A stretch of 64,000 nucleotides of DNA, taken from contig NZ_NPBY01000043.1 in NCBI RefSeq assembly GCF_002272015.1, forward strand, positions 1 to 64,000. The letters run 5' to 3'. This document shows, in pieces, positions 53,881 through 63,416 of the stretch (position 1 is the stretch's first letter; every line of letters begins with the position of its first letter). The notes beneath the pieces are model-generated. The model was given only the letters and a program-made list of their open reading frames with translations, had not been told where the DNA came from and searched no databases. Both the position numbers and the translations under genes were made by a program. The stretch is from Paenibacillus campinasensis (GTDB lineage Bacteria; Bacillota; Bacilli; Paenibacillales; Paenibacillaceae).

Positions 53881-54000
53881 TGCTTGAGCCTGACCGTTTC
53901 ATGTATCTATAATCTATAGTTTGCCGCTCAATGACGAAACCTCACCCTCATGAACGGAACACGCAGTTATCATTTTACCCCATTGTCGAACGATAGGGAA

Positions 54001-54597
54001 TTATGCCGACTGAAATTTCTCAATCAAAAGCGGCTGAAGCTGTTTTCCTTCAAGCGCCGCGTAGCATGTTTCCGGTACAAGCTCCATTTTCGCTACGAGC
54101 GAATTCGGCTTTTTCACAGGATCATCCTGGCCGAACGGAACAAAATAAATGTTCTTCGTAACGAGCAGCTTCGCAATGTTCGCCGCATTCAATCCGAGCC
54201 CGTCGTTGGTCGAAATGGCCAGCACCAGCGGTCTGCCGTTCCGCATCTGGGCCTTGCCCGCCATCAGCACCGGGCTGTCGGTCATCGCATTGGCCAGCTT
54301 GCTGGTCGTGTTGCCCGTGCATGGCGCGATTACCATCACATCCAGCAGCTTGGATGGGCCAAGCGGCTCGGCGTCGACAATTGTAGAAATAATATCATTC
54401 CCGGTTATATCTTTCAACTGTTTCTGCCAGCTGAGCGAAGTGCCGAACCTCGTGTCTGTTGTCATGATTGTGCTGGATACGATCGGAACCACATTCGCCC
54501 CGCCGTCCTTGAACCGCTGAATCTGCGGCATAACCTCTTCCAGCGTACAGTGCGAACCTGTCAGCGCATAACCTACCGTCTTGCCGTTCCAATCCAT
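54001..54597 (-). CDS. spoVFB: Dipicolinate synthase subunit B
   Basis: 198 residues of the flavoprotein-like (Dfp/UbiX) fold: GKTVGYALTGSHCTLEEV, IVSSTIMTTDTRFG, and APCTGNTTSKLANAMTDSPVLMA. With SpoVFA it oxidises dihydrodipicolinate to dipicolinic acid in the mother cell, for spore core loading. The start overlaps the spoVFA stop by one base (TAATG). Confidence 0.95.
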   Translation of the reverse strand: MDWNGKTVGYALTGSHCTLEEVMPQIQRFKDGGANVVPIVSSTIMTTDTRFGTSLSWQKQLKDITGNDIISTIVDAEPLGPSKLLDVMVIAPCTGNTTSKLANAMTDSPVLMAGKAQMRNGRPLVLAISTNDGLGLNAANIAKLLVTKNIYFVPFGQDDPVKKPNSLVAKMELVPETCYAALEGKQLQPLLIEKFQSA

Positions 54598-55493
54598 TAC
54601 GCTTCCCCCCGAATCTTGATTTCTTCAGAAATCAGCTCCACCAGCGCGTTTGCCAGAATGATTCCAGCCGTCTTGGGAGCCACGATTCCGGGTAATCCGG
54701 GTGCCAGCATTGCTTTGATTCCCCGTTTCTCGGCATAGCGAAAATCGCAGCCGCCGGGTGCGGAGGCAAGGTCAATAATGACAGCCTCCCGAGGCATTTT
54801 CGAGATGATTTGTGCTGTGACTATCATAGTTGGAATCGTGTTAAAAAGCAAGTCAACATCGACCACTTCGCTCCCCAAATCCTTGATCATAAAAGGCTTC
54901 CAGCCCATCTCCTCGGCTCTGGCAAAGTGCTCTGATTTCCGTACTCCCATCTTGACTGTGGCACCCAGTCCCTGAAGGCTGCGCGCCATCGTAAATCCCG
55001 TCCGGCCCATACCGAGAACCATGCTGGTTGAACCATGAATCGTAAAATCCGTATTCTGGATGGCCATCATGAGGGCTCCTTCCGCCGTCGGAATCGAGTT
55101 GTAGATGGCAACATCATCACGTTCCAAAATTTCCACCAGCTTAATTCGGTATTTGTTGCACAATGTGCGCAAATAATGTTTGGCCATGCCCGTGTATACC
55201 ACACCGTTTTTAGGCATAGCTGCAATATGTTCTTCCTGCAGTTTTAAAGGACCTTCCGAAAATAACGCGCTGACACGTCCTTCATCATCACATCCCACGA
55301 CAGGCAGCACCAGGGCATCCGCTTCTGCCAGCAACTCCGGCGTCAGCGGCTCCCTCGTGACTCCCTGAAATGGCTCCTGCAGTTTCTCAAAACCGGCTAT
55401 CTTGACGGAGGCATCCATATCCGCACATTTACGTATAACCTCGATCTGCCTGGCGTCTCCTCCTACAAAGACGGTCCGGATTCCAGTCAGCAT
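54597..55493 (-). CDS. spoVFA: Dipicolinate synthase subunit A
   Basis: 298 residues. An N-terminal domain (TVFVGGDARQIEVIRK) precedes a Rossmann NAD(P)-binding domain with VLGMGRTGFTMARSLQGLG (about residue 155). Catalytic dehydrogenase subunit of dipicolinate synthase. I take the ATG at 55493, 11 bases after AAAGGAG; a TTG eight codons upstream lies before that site and has no RBS. A sigma-K-like promoter is upstream. Confidence 0.94.
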   Translation of the reverse strand: MLTGIRTVFVGGDARQIEVIRKCADMDASVKIAGFEKLQEPFQGVTREPLTPELLAEADALVLPVVGCDDEGRVSALFSEGPLKLQEEHIAAMPKNGVVYTGMAKHYLRTLCNKYRIKLVEILERDDVAIYNSIPTAEGALMMAIQNTDFTIHGSTSMVLGMGRTGFTMARSLQGLGATVKMGVRKSEHFARAEEMGWKPFMIKDLGSEVVDVDLLFNTIPTMIVTAQIISKMPREAVIIDLASAPGGCDFRYAEKRGIKAMLAPGLPGIVAPKTAGIILANALVELISEEIKIRGEA

Positions 55494-55531
55494 GGAAGGC
55501 GTCGCTCCTTTCTTCAACCATCGTATAAACC

Positions 55532-55560
55532 ATCTTATGCCGAAGCCTAAGAGGTGGTGA
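55532..55560 (-). promoter_or_regulatory. Sigma-K-like promoter of spoVFA
   Basis: Minus-strand CACC (55560-55557), 16-base spacer, CATAAGATG (55540-55532), one base from the sigma-K pattern CATA-N3-TA. The spoVF operon is sigma-K dependent in B. subtilis. Confidence 0.55.
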
Positions 55561-55620
55561 GGAAAGATGAGTGTGATATTGGTTGAATTTGGAAGCGTTC
55601 GATAACAGCTGCGCCAATAT

Positions 55621-55662
55621 AAAAACGGCGCTCACGGTTGAAGCGACAACCGCGAGCGCCGT
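55621..55662 (-). terminator. Terminator of dut
   Basis: ACGGCGCTC pairs with GAGCGCCGT and inside GGTTG pairs with CAACC; five T on the minus strand. Confidence 0.88.
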
Positions 55663-55740
55663 AAATTCATTATATAAACTCTAACCCATGAGTGCATTCG
55701 ACACGCAGGCATACGTTTTATGACCTTATAACGATCCGCC

Positions 55741-56187
55741 TTATTTGCCGGTATGTCCGAATCCGCCCGCTCCGCGCACGGTATCGGACAGTTCATCCAC
55801 CTCCACAAACTCGACGGCAGGCACCGTCTTGAACACCATCTGGGCAATCCGTTCGTTGCGTTCGATAGTGAATGGCTCCTGCCCCAGATTGATGAGCAGC
55901 ACCTTGACTTCCCCGCGATAGTCCGCATCAATCGTTCCCGGCGCGTTCAAGCATGTAATGCCATGCTTGTATGCAAGCCCGCTTCGCGGACGGATCTGCG
56001 CCTCCAGCTCCCCCGGCATCGCGATGGCGAACCCGGTCGGGATCAGCTTGCGCTCTCCTGGCGCGAGCACAACCGGTTCCTCGACGGCGGCGTGCAGATC
56101 AAAGCCTGCCGCAAGCTCTGACATTTTGACAGGCAGCTTGATATCCTCGTTTCCGGGCAATCGGTTAATTTGAACGTAGTGCAACAA
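55741..56187 (-). CDS. dut: dUTP diphosphatase
   Basis: About 148 residues, trimeric dUTPase with motifs [33 protein letters not shown] and the C-terminal [10 protein letters not shown] flexible arm. It keeps dUTP out of DNA and makes dUMP. AGGAGG is one base from an ATG (56193) but seven from the TTG at 56187, so I choose the TTG. It overlaps the end of the M16 peptidase gene by about 23 bases. In B. subtilis this position holds ymxH, not a dUTPase. Confidence 0.92.
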   Translation of the reverse strand: MLHYVQINRLPGNEDIKLPVKMSELAAGFDLHAAVEEPVVLAPGERKLIPTGFAIAMPGELEAQIRPRSGLAYKHGITCLNAPGTIDADYRGEVKVLLINLGQEPFTIERNERIAQMVFKTVPAVEFVEVDELSDTVRGAGGFGHTGK

Positions 56188-57430
56188 ATTCATTCCTCCT
56201 AAGTGTGTTTAATGCCTTGTCTGTCGTTCCGACCATGGCCAGCGCATATGGCGTTCCGAACATCCGGTCAAGCACCGCATCAATGTCGTCCATGCTGACC
56301 TTTTCGATCCGCTCGATCACTTGATCAAGGCTGTAGTGACGGCCGAGCATCAGCTCATTTTTGCCCAGACGGTTCATGCGGCTCCCGGTGCTCTCCAGGC
56401 TCAGAATCAGGCTGCCCTTCAGCTGTTCCTTGCCTTTGCGCAGCTCCTCCTCCTGCATCCCGTTCGTTGCCAGATCAAACAGCATTTCCTTGGTCAGTTC
56501 GAGGACGTCCTTCGTCTGCTTCGGCGCCGTTCCGGCGTAAATGGTAAACATGCCGCTGTCCGCATGGGAACTGTGGTAAGAGTAGACCGAATAGGCCAGT
56601 CCGCGCTTCTCCCGAATTTCCTGGAACAGGCGCGAGCTCATGCCACCGCCGATGGCATTGTTGAGCAGCACCATGGCATACTGAAGATCATCTCCGATGG
56701 CCAGGCCCGGAAATGACATGCAAATATGATTTTGCTCGGTTTTTTTCTTCCGGAACTCGATTCCGTCCTGAAATACAGGAACTTCCAGCGGCCCGCTCGT
56801 CCCGCGGTTGGAGAACTGGCCAAAATGCCGCTCCAGCAGCTCCACTACGCTCTCATCAATATTGCCTGCCAGGGAGATGACGGTGTTGTCAATTGTATAA
56901 TGGCTTGTCATGTAGGCTTTAAGCGCCTCAGAGTCCATCGCCTCCAGCCGATCCTTCGTGCCGAGAATTGGATAGGCCAGCGGATGGCCGCCGTAGACGG
57001 ACAGCGACATCAGATCATGCACCAGATCATCCGGTGTATCCTCATACATCGCAATCTCTTCCAGGATGACGTTCTTCTCTTTGGCAAGCTCTTCCGAATC
57101 CAGCTTCGAATGAAAGAACATATCGGACAATACATCCACCGCAATCGGCAGATGCTCATCCAGCACTTTGGCGTAGTAGCAAGTATATTCCTTGGCCGTA
57201 AATGCGTTCACATTCCCGCCAATGGCGTCAAACTGCTCCGCAATGGCACGCGCGTCGAAGCGTTCGGTGCCTTTGAACATCATATGCTCTATAAAATGCG
57301 TAATCCCGTTGATCTCGGGGGTTTCATTCCTCGATCCGGTCTTGACCCAGATGCCGAATGAGACCGAGCGGCTTGTCGGGATTTGCTCCATAACAACTCT
57401 CAGGCCGTTAGACAGCTGTATTTTTTTCAT
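56165..57430 (-). CDS. mlpA: M16-family zinc peptidase MlpA (YmxG)
   Basis: 421 residues with the zinc motif [11 protein letters not shown] (about residue 50) and Glu 74-80 residues later, plus the insulinase partner-type C-terminal half. It corresponds to B. subtilis MlpA/YmxG, reported to act in regulating extracellular protease expression. The ATG at 57430 follows a GGGGGGG run; the earlier in-frame ATG (57457) is unsupported. It lies between ylxY and dut. Confidence 0.92.
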   Translation of the reverse strand: MKKIQLSNGLRVVMEQIPTSRSVSFGIWVKTGSRNETPEINGITHFIEHMMFKGTERFDARAIAEQFDAIGGNVNAFTAKEYTCYYAKVLDEHLPIAVDVLSDMFFHSKLDSEELAKEKNVILEEIAMYEDTPDDLVHDLMSLSVYGGHPLAYPILGTKDRLEAMDSEALKAYMTSHYTIDNTVISLAGNIDESVVELLERHFGQFSNRGTSGPLEVPVFQDGIEFRKKKTEQNHICMSFPGLAIGDDLQYAMVLLNNAIGGGMSSRLFQEIREKRGLAYSVYSYHSSHADSGMFTIYAGTAPKQTKDVLELTKEMLFDLATNGMQEEELRKGKEQLKGSLILSLESTGSRMNRLGKNELMLGRHYSLDQVIERIEKVSMDDIDAVLDRMFGTPYALAMVGTTDKALNTLRRNEFVALRSN

Positions 57431-57531
57431 GATAGGCCCCCCTAATTGTTCCGCCAAGGTTCACTTCCAATGGCTCGATTTACCTAATGCCATCCATACA
57501 TTTTATCAAACTTGCCTCTGCCGCTCAACCG

Positions 57532-58512
57532 CTAGGGCATGATCCGCTCCGGGGACAGCGTCTGGCTGACCGTGCCGATGTGAAGCCCTTTGGCGCGGAT
57601 GCCTTGAATCATGGCTTTAAGTGCTTTAGAGGACGACTCTGTCGGATGCATCAGAATGAGAAATCCCGGCTCGGCCTTGGTTGTGATTTTATGAACGACC
57701 GATTCCGGAGACGGCTTTTTCCAATCGACCGTATCCAGCGTCCACAGCACCGTTTTCAGTCCACGGGCGTGGGCAATTTCGACCGTCTGCTGGTTGAAAT
57801 CGCCGGAAGGCGGAGCGAACCACTTGTTCTCTACACCAAGGCTCTCCTTTAGCAGCTGCTGCGTTTTGGCGATCTCGAGCTCGGCGCGAGCGCGGCTCAA
57901 GGAGCTCATATTCGGATGCGAGTAAGCATGATTCTCGACCTCATGACCGCGCTTGACGATTTCCGCTGCCAGCTCCGGGTTCTTTTTGAGCCAGCTGCCG
58001 TCCAGGAAAAAGGTCGTCTTTACGTTCTCCTCATCCAGCGTATTGAGCATCGGGACCAAATACTCATTGCCCCAGGCCACATTGATCATCAAGGAAACCA
58101 TCGGCTTGTTCGGATTGCCGCGGTAGATCGGATGGACGCCCAGATCGTCTAGCTTCACTTTGGCAGGGATCTGGCGATATATGTAGGTAATCGGACTTCC
58201 GGGCTTATACTGCTGCACAGCCTGCTCATAGGTCGCCTCCACATCAACTTCAAGGCCGTTATAGCCGGGGATCGCCTTCCATACGCTGTCCACTCTAGCA
58301 TCCTGCGGCTCTACCCTCACCTTGGCAGCCTCCGCTTCAATCGTATTTAACAGCTCCAGATGGACTTCGCTCTTCCGCTCTGGTTTGGCGGTGATCCCAC
58401 TGGCTGGATAGGCGCTTATTCCCTGTACATAATCCCAGGCTCCGCTGAACACAGCAAGAGCCGATACCATTGCGGCACCAGACAGGAGCACCGTTATTTT
58501 TTTCCGATTCAT
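57532..58512 (-). CDS. ylxY: YlxY-type polysaccharide deacetylase-family protein
   Basis: 326 residues: an N-terminal signal or anchor helix (about 5-25, ITVLLSGAAMVSALAVFSGA), a 110-residue spacer, and a NodB-like domain (about 125-320). Motif 2 HAYSHPNM (metal His pair) is kept, but motif 1, normally TFDDG with the catalytic Asp, reads SLMINVAWGNE, so the catalytic base and one metal ligand are missing. The TLDTVDW and HPTESS motifs remain. YlxY is also motif-poor in B. subtilis; it is probably exported and possibly non-enzymatic. ATG at 58512 chosen by GAGAGGGG upstream. Confidence 0.88.
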   Translation of the reverse strand: MNRKKITVLLSGAAMVSALAVFSGAWDYVQGISAYPASGITAKPERKSEVHLELLNTIEAEAAKVRVEPQDARVDSVWKAIPGYNGLEVDVEATYEQAVQQYKPGSPITYIYRQIPAKVKLDDLGVHPIYRGNPNKPMVSLMINVAWGNEYLVPMLNTLDEENVKTTFFLDGSWLKKNPELAAEIVKRGHEVENHAYSHPNMSSLSRARAELEIAKTQQLLKESLGVENKWFAPPSGDFNQQTVEIAHARGLKTVLWTLDTVDWKKPSPESVVHKITTKAEPGFLILMHPTESSSKALKAMIQGIRAKGLHIGTVSQTLSPERIMP

Positions 58513-58587
58513 GGGCTTGATCCCCTCTCTTTGAGAAGCTTTGTCCCATTTTATGAAAAAATCGGTCATTAAATACGTCCTTAAACG

Positions 58588-58622
58588 CAAAAAAAGAGCC
58601 AGAAATCAGTTCTGTCTCTTTT
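58588..58622 (-). terminator. Terminator of pnp
   Basis: AAAGAG-CAGAA pairs with TTCTG-CTCTTT; A and T runs on both sides. It lies 47 bases past the pnp stop. Confidence 0.75.
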
Positions 58623-58668
58623 CTACGCTGGTACAAGCTTGATGCGGTTGATCCGAATTCAGCAGGCC

Positions 58669-60768
58669 TCAGCTTTTGCTCGCTTCGGCTGTCAGCACGG
58701 CTTTGCGCGACAGGTTGATGCGGCCTTGCTGATCGATCTCGGTTACTTTTACCGTCACAACATCGCCGATAGACACCACATCCTCCACTTTCGCCACCCG
58801 TTCGGTGGACAGCTGGGAAATGTGAATCAGCCCATCTTTATTCGGAAGAATTTCTACGAACGCGCCGAATTTCTCGATCCGTTTTACCGTTCCGGTATAG
58901 ATTTCACCTACGGCAACTTCGCGGACGATACCTTCGATAATCGACAGCGCCTTCCGGTTCATCTCTTCGTTGGAAGAGGCGATGAATACGCGGCCATCCT
59001 GCTCAATGTCGATTTTTACGCCGGTTTCTTCAATAATTTTGTTGATGATTTTACCGCCAGCACCGATAACGTCACGGATTTTATCCGGGTTAATCTGCAT
59101 GGTGATGATTTTAGGCGCATATTGGGAAAGCGTCTCTCTCGGCTTCTGGATCACTTCCATCATTTTGCCAAGGATGAACATGCGGCCTTCCTTCGCCTGC
59201 TCCAGCGCTTCCTCAAGAATCGCGCGGTCGATGCCGTCGATTTTGATATCCATCTGAATCGCCGTAACCCCATCCGGCGTACCTGCCACCTTGAAGTCCA
59301 TGTCGCCCAGATGATCTTCCATGCCTTGAATGTCTGTCAGAATGGACACATGATCTCCGTCTTTGATGAGACCCATCGCTACCCCGGCAACCGGCGCTTT
59401 AATCGGAACGCCTGCGTCCATCATCGCCAGCGTGCTGGCACAGATGCTCGCCTGCGAAGTCGAACCGTTAGACTCCAGCACTTCGGATACGAGACGGATC
59501 GTGTAAGGGAAATCCACCTCGGAAGGAATCACCTTGGACAAGGCGCGCTCGCCCAATGCGCCATGACCGATTTCGCGTCGTCCCGGTGCACGAAGCGGAC
59601 GAGCTTCGCCGACACTGAACGGCGGGAAGTTGTAATGGTGCATGAAGCGTTTCGTTTCTTCCAGATCGATGCCATCGAGGATCTGCACGTCGCCAAGCGC
59701 GCCAAGCGTACATATGCTGAGCGCCTGAGTTTGACCGCGCGTGAACAGCCCTGAACCGTGCGTACGCGGCAGCAGGCCGGTATCGCATTCGATCGGTCGG
59801 ATTTCGGACAGACCGCGTCCGTCCGGACGAACTTTGTCATGGGTAATAAGACGGCGAACTTCTTCCTTCACAATATCGTGAAGAACCTCTTTCACGTCTT
59901 TCAGCAGCTCTGGTGTTTCGATATATTTCTCTTCAAAATGGGCATACGCCTCTTCGTTGATGGCATCAATCGCTTCCTGACGCGCATGCTTCTCGGCAAT
60001 GCGGACTGCCTCAACCAGACGAGCGCCCGCAAATTCGCGCACCTCGCGATTCACCGTTTCGTCAACGGCATGAAGCTTGACTTCCATCTTCTCTTTGCCG
60101 GCAACAGCCACCAATTCCTCGATTTTCGCCACGATGTTCTTGATCTCGTCATGCCCGAACATAATCGCTTCCAGCATCACTTCTTCAGGAACCTCGTTCG
60201 CTTCAGCCTCAACCATCATGATGGCGTCCTTCGTACCGGCAACGACGAGATAAATGTCGCTTGCCTCCTGCTCCGCAATCGTCGGGTTCACAACAAAGTT
60301 TCCGTTCACCCGGCCCACGGCCACGCCGCCGATCGGTCCGTTAAACGGCACGTCCGAGATGCTCAGCGCCGCCGAAGTTCCGATCATCGCTGCAATTTCC
60401 GGTTCACAATCCTGATCGACACTCATGACCAGGTTCAGCACCTGCACATCGTTCCGGAAGCCTTCCGGGAACAATGGACGAATCGGACGGTCTGTCAGAC
60501 GGCTGGCAAGAATCGCTTTCTCGCTCGGTCTTCCTTCACGTTTGATGAATCCGCCCGGAATTTTGCCGACAGCGTACAGTCTTTCCTCATAGTTAACAGT
60601 CAACGGGAAAAAATCCAGATCTTTGGGCTCGCTGGAAGCCGTCACCGTACACAGTACAGCCGTTTCGCCGTAGCGCACCATGACCGCCGCATTCGCCTGT
60701 TTGGCCAGACGTCCGGTTTCAAGAACCAGCGGTCTTCCACCGAGCTGCATTTCAACACGGGTTTCCAT
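58669..60768 (-). CDS. pnp: Polyribonucleotide nucleotidyltransferase
   Basis: 699 residues: two RNase PH domains (about 1-220 and 310-540; [21 protein letters not shown] and [16 protein letters not shown]), KH domain with [15 protein letters not shown], and S1 domain at the C-terminus ([20 protein letters not shown]). Phosphorolytic 3'-5' exonuclease of mRNA decay. RBS GAGGAGGG. Downstream of rpsO, as in B. subtilis. Confidence 0.97.
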   Translation of the reverse strand: METRVEMQLGGRPLVLETGRLAKQANAAVMVRYGETAVLCTVTASSEPKDLDFFPLTVNYEERLYAVGKIPGGFIKREGRPSEKAILASRLTDRPIRPLFPEGFRNDVQVLNLVMSVDQDCEPEIAAMIGTSAALSISDVPFNGPIGGVAVGRVNGNFVVNPTIAEQEASDIYLVVAGTKDAIMMVEAEANEVPEEVMLEAIMFGHDEIKNIVAKIEELVAVAGKEKMEVKLHAVDETVNREVREFAGARLVEAVRIAEKHARQEAIDAINEEAYAHFEEKYIETPELLKDVKEVLHDIVKEEVRRLITHDKVRPDGRGLSEIRPIECDTGLLPRTHGSGLFTRGQTQALSICTLGALGDVQILDGIDLEETKRFMHHYNFPPFSVGEARPLRAPGRREIGHGALGERALSKVIPSEVDFPYTIRLVSEVLESNGSTSQASICASTLAMMDAGVPIKAPVAGVAMGLIKDGDHVSILTDIQGMEDHLGDMDFKVAGTPDGVTAIQMDIKIDGIDRAILEEALEQAKEGRMFILGKMMEVIQKPRETLSQYAPKIITMQINPDKIRDVIGAGGKIINKIIEETGVKIDIEQDGRVFIASSNEEMNRKALSIIEGIVREVAVGEIYTGTVKRIEKFGAFVEILPNKDGLIHISQLSTERVAKVEDVVSIGDVVTVKVTEIDQQGRINLSRKAVLTAEASKS

Positions 60769-60896
60769 ATAATCCCTCCTCGTGGGGACAGTATTTTTTG
60801 TTCCTTCAAGTGTTAAGTATTGCCTTTATTATGAATGTTCATAAAATAGGATTGTTCGTTGCAGCCGAAACGATAGCGATTCTGGTTCTCATATGT

Positions 60897-60925
60897 AAAA
60901 TACAGCACACAAAACGTTTCATCAA
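60897..60925 (-). promoter_or_regulatory. Candidate pnp promoter
   Basis: Minus-strand TTGATG (60925-60920), 17-base spacer, TATTTT (60902-60897) in the 294-base rpsO-pnp gap. The remainder 60769-60896 is an AT-rich leader with no clear structure. Confidence 0.4.
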
Positions 60926-60970
60926 CCAGCAGATTCAGCCGACATAACAACTCCTATCCACAGGCAAAAC

Positions 60971-61037
60971 CAAAAAATTTAGAAAAGAGCCCGGCTGCGC
61001 CGCTGTCGTTCCAGGAAGGACAGTGGACAACCAGGCT
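60971..61037 (-). terminator. Terminator of rpsO
   Basis: AGCCCGG (60988-60994) pairs with CCAGGCT (61031-61037) and inside CTGTC pairs with GACAG; the minus strand ends CTTTTC followed by TTTTTT after a short gap. Confidence 0.65.
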
Positions 61038-61062
61038 GCTTTTACGCACATCGTATGGATGA

Positions 61063-61332
61063 TTAGCGACGCAATCCAAGCTTTTCGATCAAAGCGCTGT
61101 AACGGGTAACATCCTTGTTTTTCAAGTATGCAAGCAATTTACGGCGTTGACCGACCATTTTCAGCAATCCGCGGCGGGAGTGATGATCCTTCTTGTGAGT
61201 ACGCAAGTGGTCAGTCAGGTTCGTAATATTTTCCGTTAGGATAGCGATTTGCACCTCTGGAGATCCTGTATCGGACTCGTGAGTTTTGTGCTCGTCAATC
61301 AGTTGTTGTTTACGTTCTTGAGTCAATGCCAT
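61063..61332 (-). CDS. rpsO: 30S ribosomal protein S15
   Basis: 89 residues, the full S15 length, beginning [16 protein letters not shown] after GAAGGAGGTG. Binds 16S rRNA early in 30S assembly. The longer frame to 61362 is leader. Between ribF and pnp as in most bacteria. Confidence 0.98.
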   Translation of the reverse strand: MALTQERKQQLIDEHKTHESDTGSPEVQIAILTENITNLTDHLRTHKKDHHSRRGLLKMVGQRRKLLAYLKNKDVTRYSALIEKLGLRR

Positions 61333-61411
61333 CCTGTTCACCTCCTTCATCATAATCGCCATTGGCCGAGTATACCGACGGTGAGATCAAGCATCCAAGC
61401 CAAGGTTATAA

Positions 61412-61444
61412 TTGCCGTGTTTTCCGGCAACCTCTACGAGTATA
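61412..61444 (-). promoter_or_regulatory. rpsO promoter and leader hairpin
   Basis: Minus-strand extended -10 TGCTATACT (TATACT at 61444-61439), followed in the transcript by a hairpin TTGCCG / CGGCAA (61412-61430). The leader is about 100 bases. S15 autoregulation through such leaders is known in related bacteria; here it is inferred. Confidence 0.5.
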
Positions 61445-61515
61445 GCATACTTTGCCCAAAAAAGAAAATCAAAACGAAAGAAAAACATGCTTCATCCGCC
61501 GCACGAGGAAAACAA

Positions 61516-62469
61516 TTATTCGGACTCGCTTAAAATTGTGCGGGCTTCCGCTGCATCGCGGTTAATCCACTCCACCAGTTCGTCCACCGATTCGAATTTA
61601 TGCTCCTTGCGAATGTAGGACACCAGATCGACGGTCAGCATTTGACCGTACAGATCTGCTTCATAATCGAACAGATGCACTTCAAAAACCGGCTTCGTTA
61701 TCCCTTCGTGGAAAGTTGGCTTGACGCCGACATTCATCACGCCCGGAATGCGGCGGTTCTCGCCGGGAATCTGTGCAAATACGGCATATACGCCGAGCGC
61801 AGGCACGACATAGGACTCAGCCAGCTCCAGATTCGCCGTCGGAAAGCCGATCAGCCTGCCCCGCTTCTCCCCGTGAATAACACTGCCGCGGATGCGGTAA
61901 TGGCGGCCGAGCCACCGGTTGGCATCCGACAGCTGTCCCGTCTTCAGCGCTGTTCGGATGGAGGAGCTCCCCACCTTCTCTCCGCTCATCAAAAACGGCG
62001 GAATCGTAATGACTTTCATCGCGCCCTTGCCCAGCTCTGCCAGAATGTCGGCGTCACCCTGGCCCTTGTGACCGAAGCGGAAATCAAATCCGACCACGGC
62101 CGTTTTCAGTTCAAGCGGAAGCAGCACATCCGTAAAAAATGCTTCCGGACTTACCTTGGACAGCGCTTCGTTGAATTCAACCACATAGAGGATGTCGATG
62201 CCCATATCGGCCAGCAGTGCTTCCTTGTCCGGCTGGGGCGTCAGATAGCCCTCATAGCTCCCTTTGCGAATCACATCCTTCGGATGCGGGTAAAAGGTAA
62301 TGAGCGCGGCCGGAACGCCTTCTTCCCGGGCCAGACGAACCGCTGTGGACAGCACGCTCGCATGTCCCAGATGCAGCCCGTCAAACTGGCCGATCGCCGC
62401 AATTTGCGGCTGACCGAGCTGCTGTTTCAATTCCGATGAAATCGGATAGGATAGGGAAACCACTTTCAC
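61516..62469 (-). CDS. ribF: Bifunctional riboflavin kinase / FAD synthetase
   Basis: 317 residues: an N-terminal nucleotidyltransferase domain (IGQFDGLHLGHASVL, the HxGH site at about residues 32-35; SSIRTALKTGQ) and a C-terminal riboflavin kinase domain with GRLIGFPTANLE and FEVHLFDYEADLYGQ. Makes FMN then FAD. It follows truB by 35 bases. Confidence 0.96.
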   Translation of the reverse strand: MKVVSLSYPISSELKQQLGQPQIAAIGQFDGLHLGHASVLSTAVRLAREEGVPAALITFYPHPKDVIRKGSYEGYLTPQPDKEALLADMGIDILYVVEFNEALSKVSPEAFFTDVLLPLELKTAVVGFDFRFGHKGQGDADILAELGKGAMKVITIPPFLMSGEKVGSSSIRTALKTGQLSDANRWLGRHYRIRGSVIHGEKRGRLIGFPTANLELAESYVVPALGVYAVFAQIPGENRRIPGVMNVGVKPTFHEGITKPVFEVHLFDYEADLYGQMLTVDLVSYIRKEHKFESVDELVEWINRDAAEARTILSESE

Positions 62470-62504
62470 GAATTTCTCACCACCAGTCCATATACTATAT
62501 ATCT

Positions 62505-63416
62505 CTAGGAAAACACTTTTACAGGCGCAATCGCCCCGGATTCTTCCTGCTTCTGAAAGATTCCCAAAAACTTGCCGCTGCCATCATACAAGCGAACAGG
62601 ACGCTCATCCTGGACCGGGGGAGTAACCACTCTGGCGGACAGCCGCTGCCCTCGAAGCGCCGCTTCCGCCTTCTCCTCTCCGACACGATGAGCCGGGAGA
62701 TGAGAAATCGCCTCATCCACCGGAATCAAATAAGCGTCCAGCGTGCCTTCGGACATCAACCGTTCGATGTCTTCAATCGACAGGCACTGCTCGGCCGTAA
62801 CGCCAGCGGATCGGGTTCGCTCAAGCTGGACCATAACCGATGGAAGGCCAAGCGCCTTCCCGATATCCACGCAGAGCGTGCGGATATAGGTTCCTTTCGA
62901 GCAGAGCACCCGAAACGAGATATCGGTGCCGGCATCCCCAGCTTCAAAGCCGGTCATCTCGATTTCATGGATGAACACATTCCTGCTTTTGCGCTCAACC
63001 ACTTTCCCTTCCCTTGCAAGCTCGTACAGCCGCTTCCCGTCTACCTTGACGGCCGAATACATCGGAGGCACCTGGGAAATCTCCCCGACAAAAGAACGCA
63101 GCGCTTCCTCCGCCTCTTCTCTTGTCACATGAACCTCATCTACCGATTCCAGCACATTTCCGGTAACATCCTCCGTATCCGTAGCATAACCAAGCCGCAT
63201 GACCGCCTTGTATTCCTTGGGCAGCTCCTGCAAATATTCCAGCACCCGGGTGGCTCGCCCTAGACACAGCGGAAGCACGCCCGTTACCTGGGGGTCAAGG
63301 GTGCCGGCATGGCCGATCCGTTTCATCTTCACGATCCGGCGTACCTTGGCTACCACATCATGCGAGGTCCAGCCAGCCGGCTTGTTCACTGCCAGTATTC
63401 CTTCCAGCGTACTCAT
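62505..63416 (-). CDS. truB: tRNA pseudouridine-55 synthase
   Basis: 303 residues; catalytic Asp in HAGTLDPQVTGVL (about residue 41), PAGWTSHDVVAKVR near the N-terminus, and a C-terminal PUA-like region. Modifies U55 in the T-loop of tRNAs. The start overlaps the nrnA stop by four bases (ATGA). Confidence 0.97.
   Translation of the reverse strand: MSTLEGILAVNKPAGWTSHDVVAKVRRIVKMKRIGHAGTLDPQVTGVLPLCLGRATRVLEYLQELPKEYKAVMRLGYATDTEDVTGNVLESVDEVHVTREEAEEALRSFVGEISQVPPMYSAVKVDGKRLYELAREGKVVERKSRNVFIHEIEMTGFEAGDAGTDISFRVLCSKGTYIRTLCVDIGKALGLPSVMVQLERTRSAGVTAEQCLSIEDIERLMSEGTLDAYLIPVDEAISHLPAHRVGEEKAEAALRGQRLSARVVTPPVQDERPVRLYDGSGKFLGIFQKQEESGAIAPVKVFS

Noticed and set aside
53812..54000. A lysine riboswitch upstream of dapG
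   Set aside because: The gap is too short and lacks the conserved L-box helices; only a simple terminator is present.
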